This document shows positions 62,959-64,000 of a stretch of 64,000 nucleotides of DNA, in pieces. A program made the position numbers and the translations under genes. Under the pieces are notes generated by a model. The model was given only the letters and a program-made list of their open reading frames with translations, was not told where the DNA came from and did not search any database. Where the stretch lies: positions 1 to 64,000 of the IMG/VR virus record IMGVR_UViG_3300017613_000561; one strand, given 5' to 3'. The first letter of the stretch is position 1. Each line of letters begins with the position of its first letter. Origin of the DNA: a virus.

Positions 62959-63129
62959 ATGTTAGAAATTATCTTAGCTGCAATTACCATCCTAGTGGCA
63001 CCTGTGGCGATTGCAGCCATTATACAGTTTGAGATGAATATGAGTGATGTGGTTTATTTGGACCCAGAAACAGATGTGGAGACTCGTAGCACTAGAGTCT
63101 TTGGTATTGAGTTGGAAGTTAAGCAATAG
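62959..63129 (+). CDS. 56-residue membrane protein
   Basis: A 56-residue protein with one hydrophobic segment at residues 4-22 (IILAAITILVAPVAIAAII) and an acidic C-terminal part. AGGGG precedes ATG 62959. It is first in a promoter-driven operon. Unknown function. Confidence 0.55.
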   Translation: MLEIILAAITILVAPVAIAAIIQFEMNMSDVVYLDPETDVETRSTRVFGIELEVKQ

Positions 63130-63137
63130 GAGGCGGG

Positions 63138-63326
63138 ATGAGCAAGTTAGGATTGGTAGTTGTAATCATGTACGGAACCCTGCTTCTGTTGGGTTTGGGA
63201 GTTTTGATATTGGATCTTAGAGGTATGGGCGTAGTGTGTGGCCTATTAGGTGGCTGGGGTAGTACCATGCTAGTTACTTACCTGTACCTGCGGCGCTATT
63301 CAGTCAGGAGAAATCCGTATTTTTAA
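63138..63326 (+). CDS. 62-residue two-pass membrane protein
   Basis: A 62-residue protein with two hydrophobic segments (LGLVVVIMYGTLLLLGLGVL and VCGLLGGWGSTMLVTYLYL) and a basic tail (RRYSVRRNPYF). AGGAGG is ahead of the ATG. Unknown function. Confidence 0.55.
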   Translation: MSKLGLVVVIMYGTLLLLGLGVLILDLRGMGVVCGLLGGWGSTMLVTYLYLRRYSVRRNPYF

Positions 63327-63341
63327 TCCAGGAGGGGCAAG

Positions 63342-63770
63342 ATGGGATCAGCAAGTAACAAATCATATGTAACAGTAGAACAGCATATCTGCCCAGTCTG
63401 TGGGGTGGAGCATGACTCGGGAGCAATACTGATGGACCGTAGGATGCGAGATAGGTTTGAGCACACCACACTTACGGGCTATTCGCTGTGCGATGTACAT
63501 CAGAAGCAGAATGACGAAGGCTATGTATTCCTGATAGGCGCAATTCCTAAGGGTGTGCACAGTGACAGAAAGTCCAATTTCAAAGAAGATGATGTGACCC
63601 GCACCGGGGAGTTGGTGTCCATCAAAAGGCATGTTGCTGAGCAGCTGTTTAATTGTGAGGTAGCACCTATGATGTACGTTGAACCGGCAGCAGTTAAGAA
63701 GATTCAAGAAATCTGTACCGCACACGGCATAGATCCAAACCTGGAGGGTGATGATGGCAACGAAACGTAA
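63342..63770 (+). CDS. Zinc-binding-like 142-residue protein
   Basis: A 142-residue protein. The N-terminus has CPVC plus a His/Cys pair (EQHICPVCGVEHDSG, SLCDVHQKQND), a likely zinc knuckle. The central part is a small beta domain (GYVFLIGAIPKGVH) and the C-terminus is helical (VAEQLFNCEVAPMMYV). AGGAGGGG precedes ATG 63342. It overlaps the HTH gene by 17 bases. Confidence 0.55.
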   Translation: MGSASNKSYVTVEQHICPVCGVEHDSGAILMDRRMRDRFEHTTLTGYSLCDVHQKQNDEGYVFLIGAIPKGVHSDRKSNFKEDDVTRTGELVSIKRHVAEQLFNCEVAPMMYVEPAAVKKIQEICTAHGIDPNLEGDDGNET

Positions 63771-64000
63771 GATCAGAAAACGCAGTAGGGTGAAAAAGAG
63801 GAAGGAGGCATGGCAGATAGCCTTCGATAAGGTGCTTGATGCTTTGTGGGAGAGAGATTATGAGATAGCCTACATAGCAGAGCAAGCTGGGGTAGCCCCC
63901 AGTACTCTACGTAACTGGATGATAGGTGCAACGTATGCTCCACGTCTGGTCACCATAGGTAAGGTGCTGCCGGTGCTTGGCCTGACCATCAGTGTTGAGT
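63754..64000 (+). CDS. HTH DNA-binding protein, cut off at the right edge (partial)
   Basis: At least 82 residues; the gene continues past the window. The N-terminus is very basic (TKRKIRKRSRVKKRKEAW). A lambda Cro/CI-type HTH follows (DYEIAYIAEQAGVAPSTLRN), with the recognition helix around APSTLRNWM. A repressor or transcription factor is likely. GGAGGG lies ahead of ATG 63754. It is a candidate binder of one of the phage's repeated motifs, although no evidence links them. Confidence 0.6.
   Translation, partial: MATKRKIRKRSRVKKRKEAWQIAFDKVLDALWERDYEIAYIAEQAGVAPSTLRNWMIGATYAPRLVTIGKVLPVLGLTISVE

Noticed and set aside
1-64000. tRNA genes
   Set aside because: I looked for the conserved T-arm (GGTTCGA-type) followed by CCA-type ends and cloverleaf stems but found none I could support; a tRNA search program would settle it.

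Overview
The window is one contiguous piece of a tailed double-stranded DNA bacteriophage. Every gene I can support lies on the + strand, genes are packed end to end (many stop and start codons overlap), and no rRNA, tRNA, insertion sequence or CRISPR array was seen. The host is most likely Gram-negative: the lysis block pairs a T7-lysozyme-like amidase with an inner-membrane spanin and a nested outer-membrane lipoprotein spanin. Base composition is moderate; the giant LamG fibre gene (5467-11607) is visibly AT-richer than its neighbours. I cannot name the phage or its host.

Layout. 1-25545 is a late structural and lysis block: discoidin-like and LamG-bearing adhesins, a repeat-rich tail protein with a hub-like C-terminus, a tandem pair of paralogous fibre genes, small baseplate/tail accessory proteins, then amidase, holin candidates and spanins. 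25546-25994 is a non-coding divide. 25995-31567 begins the early region: AAA+ ATPase, peptide deformylase, an initiator-like HTH protein with a candidate origin inside its gene, and a DnaB-type helicase. 31568-44960 continues with primase, a probable single-strand binding protein, an SF2 helicase, a RecA-type recombinase, two PD-(D/E)XK nucleases, a RuvC-type resolvase and many small unknowns. No DNA or RNA polymerase gene was recognised. 45148-50746 is a six-gene sugar cassette: aminotransferase, methyltransferase, nucleotide-sugar 4,6-dehydratase, WbqC-like protein, PIG-L deacetylase and glycosyltransferase. It runs without a gap into a ParB-like gene and the terminase genes (50743-54183). 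54184-64000 is an accessory region of some 35 very small genes, with a three-copy direct-repeat cassette and a possible structured RNA.

Regulation is unusually legible. Thirteen near-identical promoters share TTTGACAAAC followed by a -10 box; the -35 lies inside a small palindrome (TTTGACAAA), and a fourteenth copy has no -10. A second motif, the perfect palindrome GCACTTAAGTGC (nine copies plus three one-base variants), sits mostly between a stop codon and the next ribosome binding site. A third, AAGCTAGGAGC, forms the leader of seven small genes. Together they look like a phage-wide control network; its binding proteins are unknown, and an HTH gene cut off at the right edge is one candidate. 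The motif network and the sugar cassette next to ParB and terminase are the strongest candidates for something undescribed.
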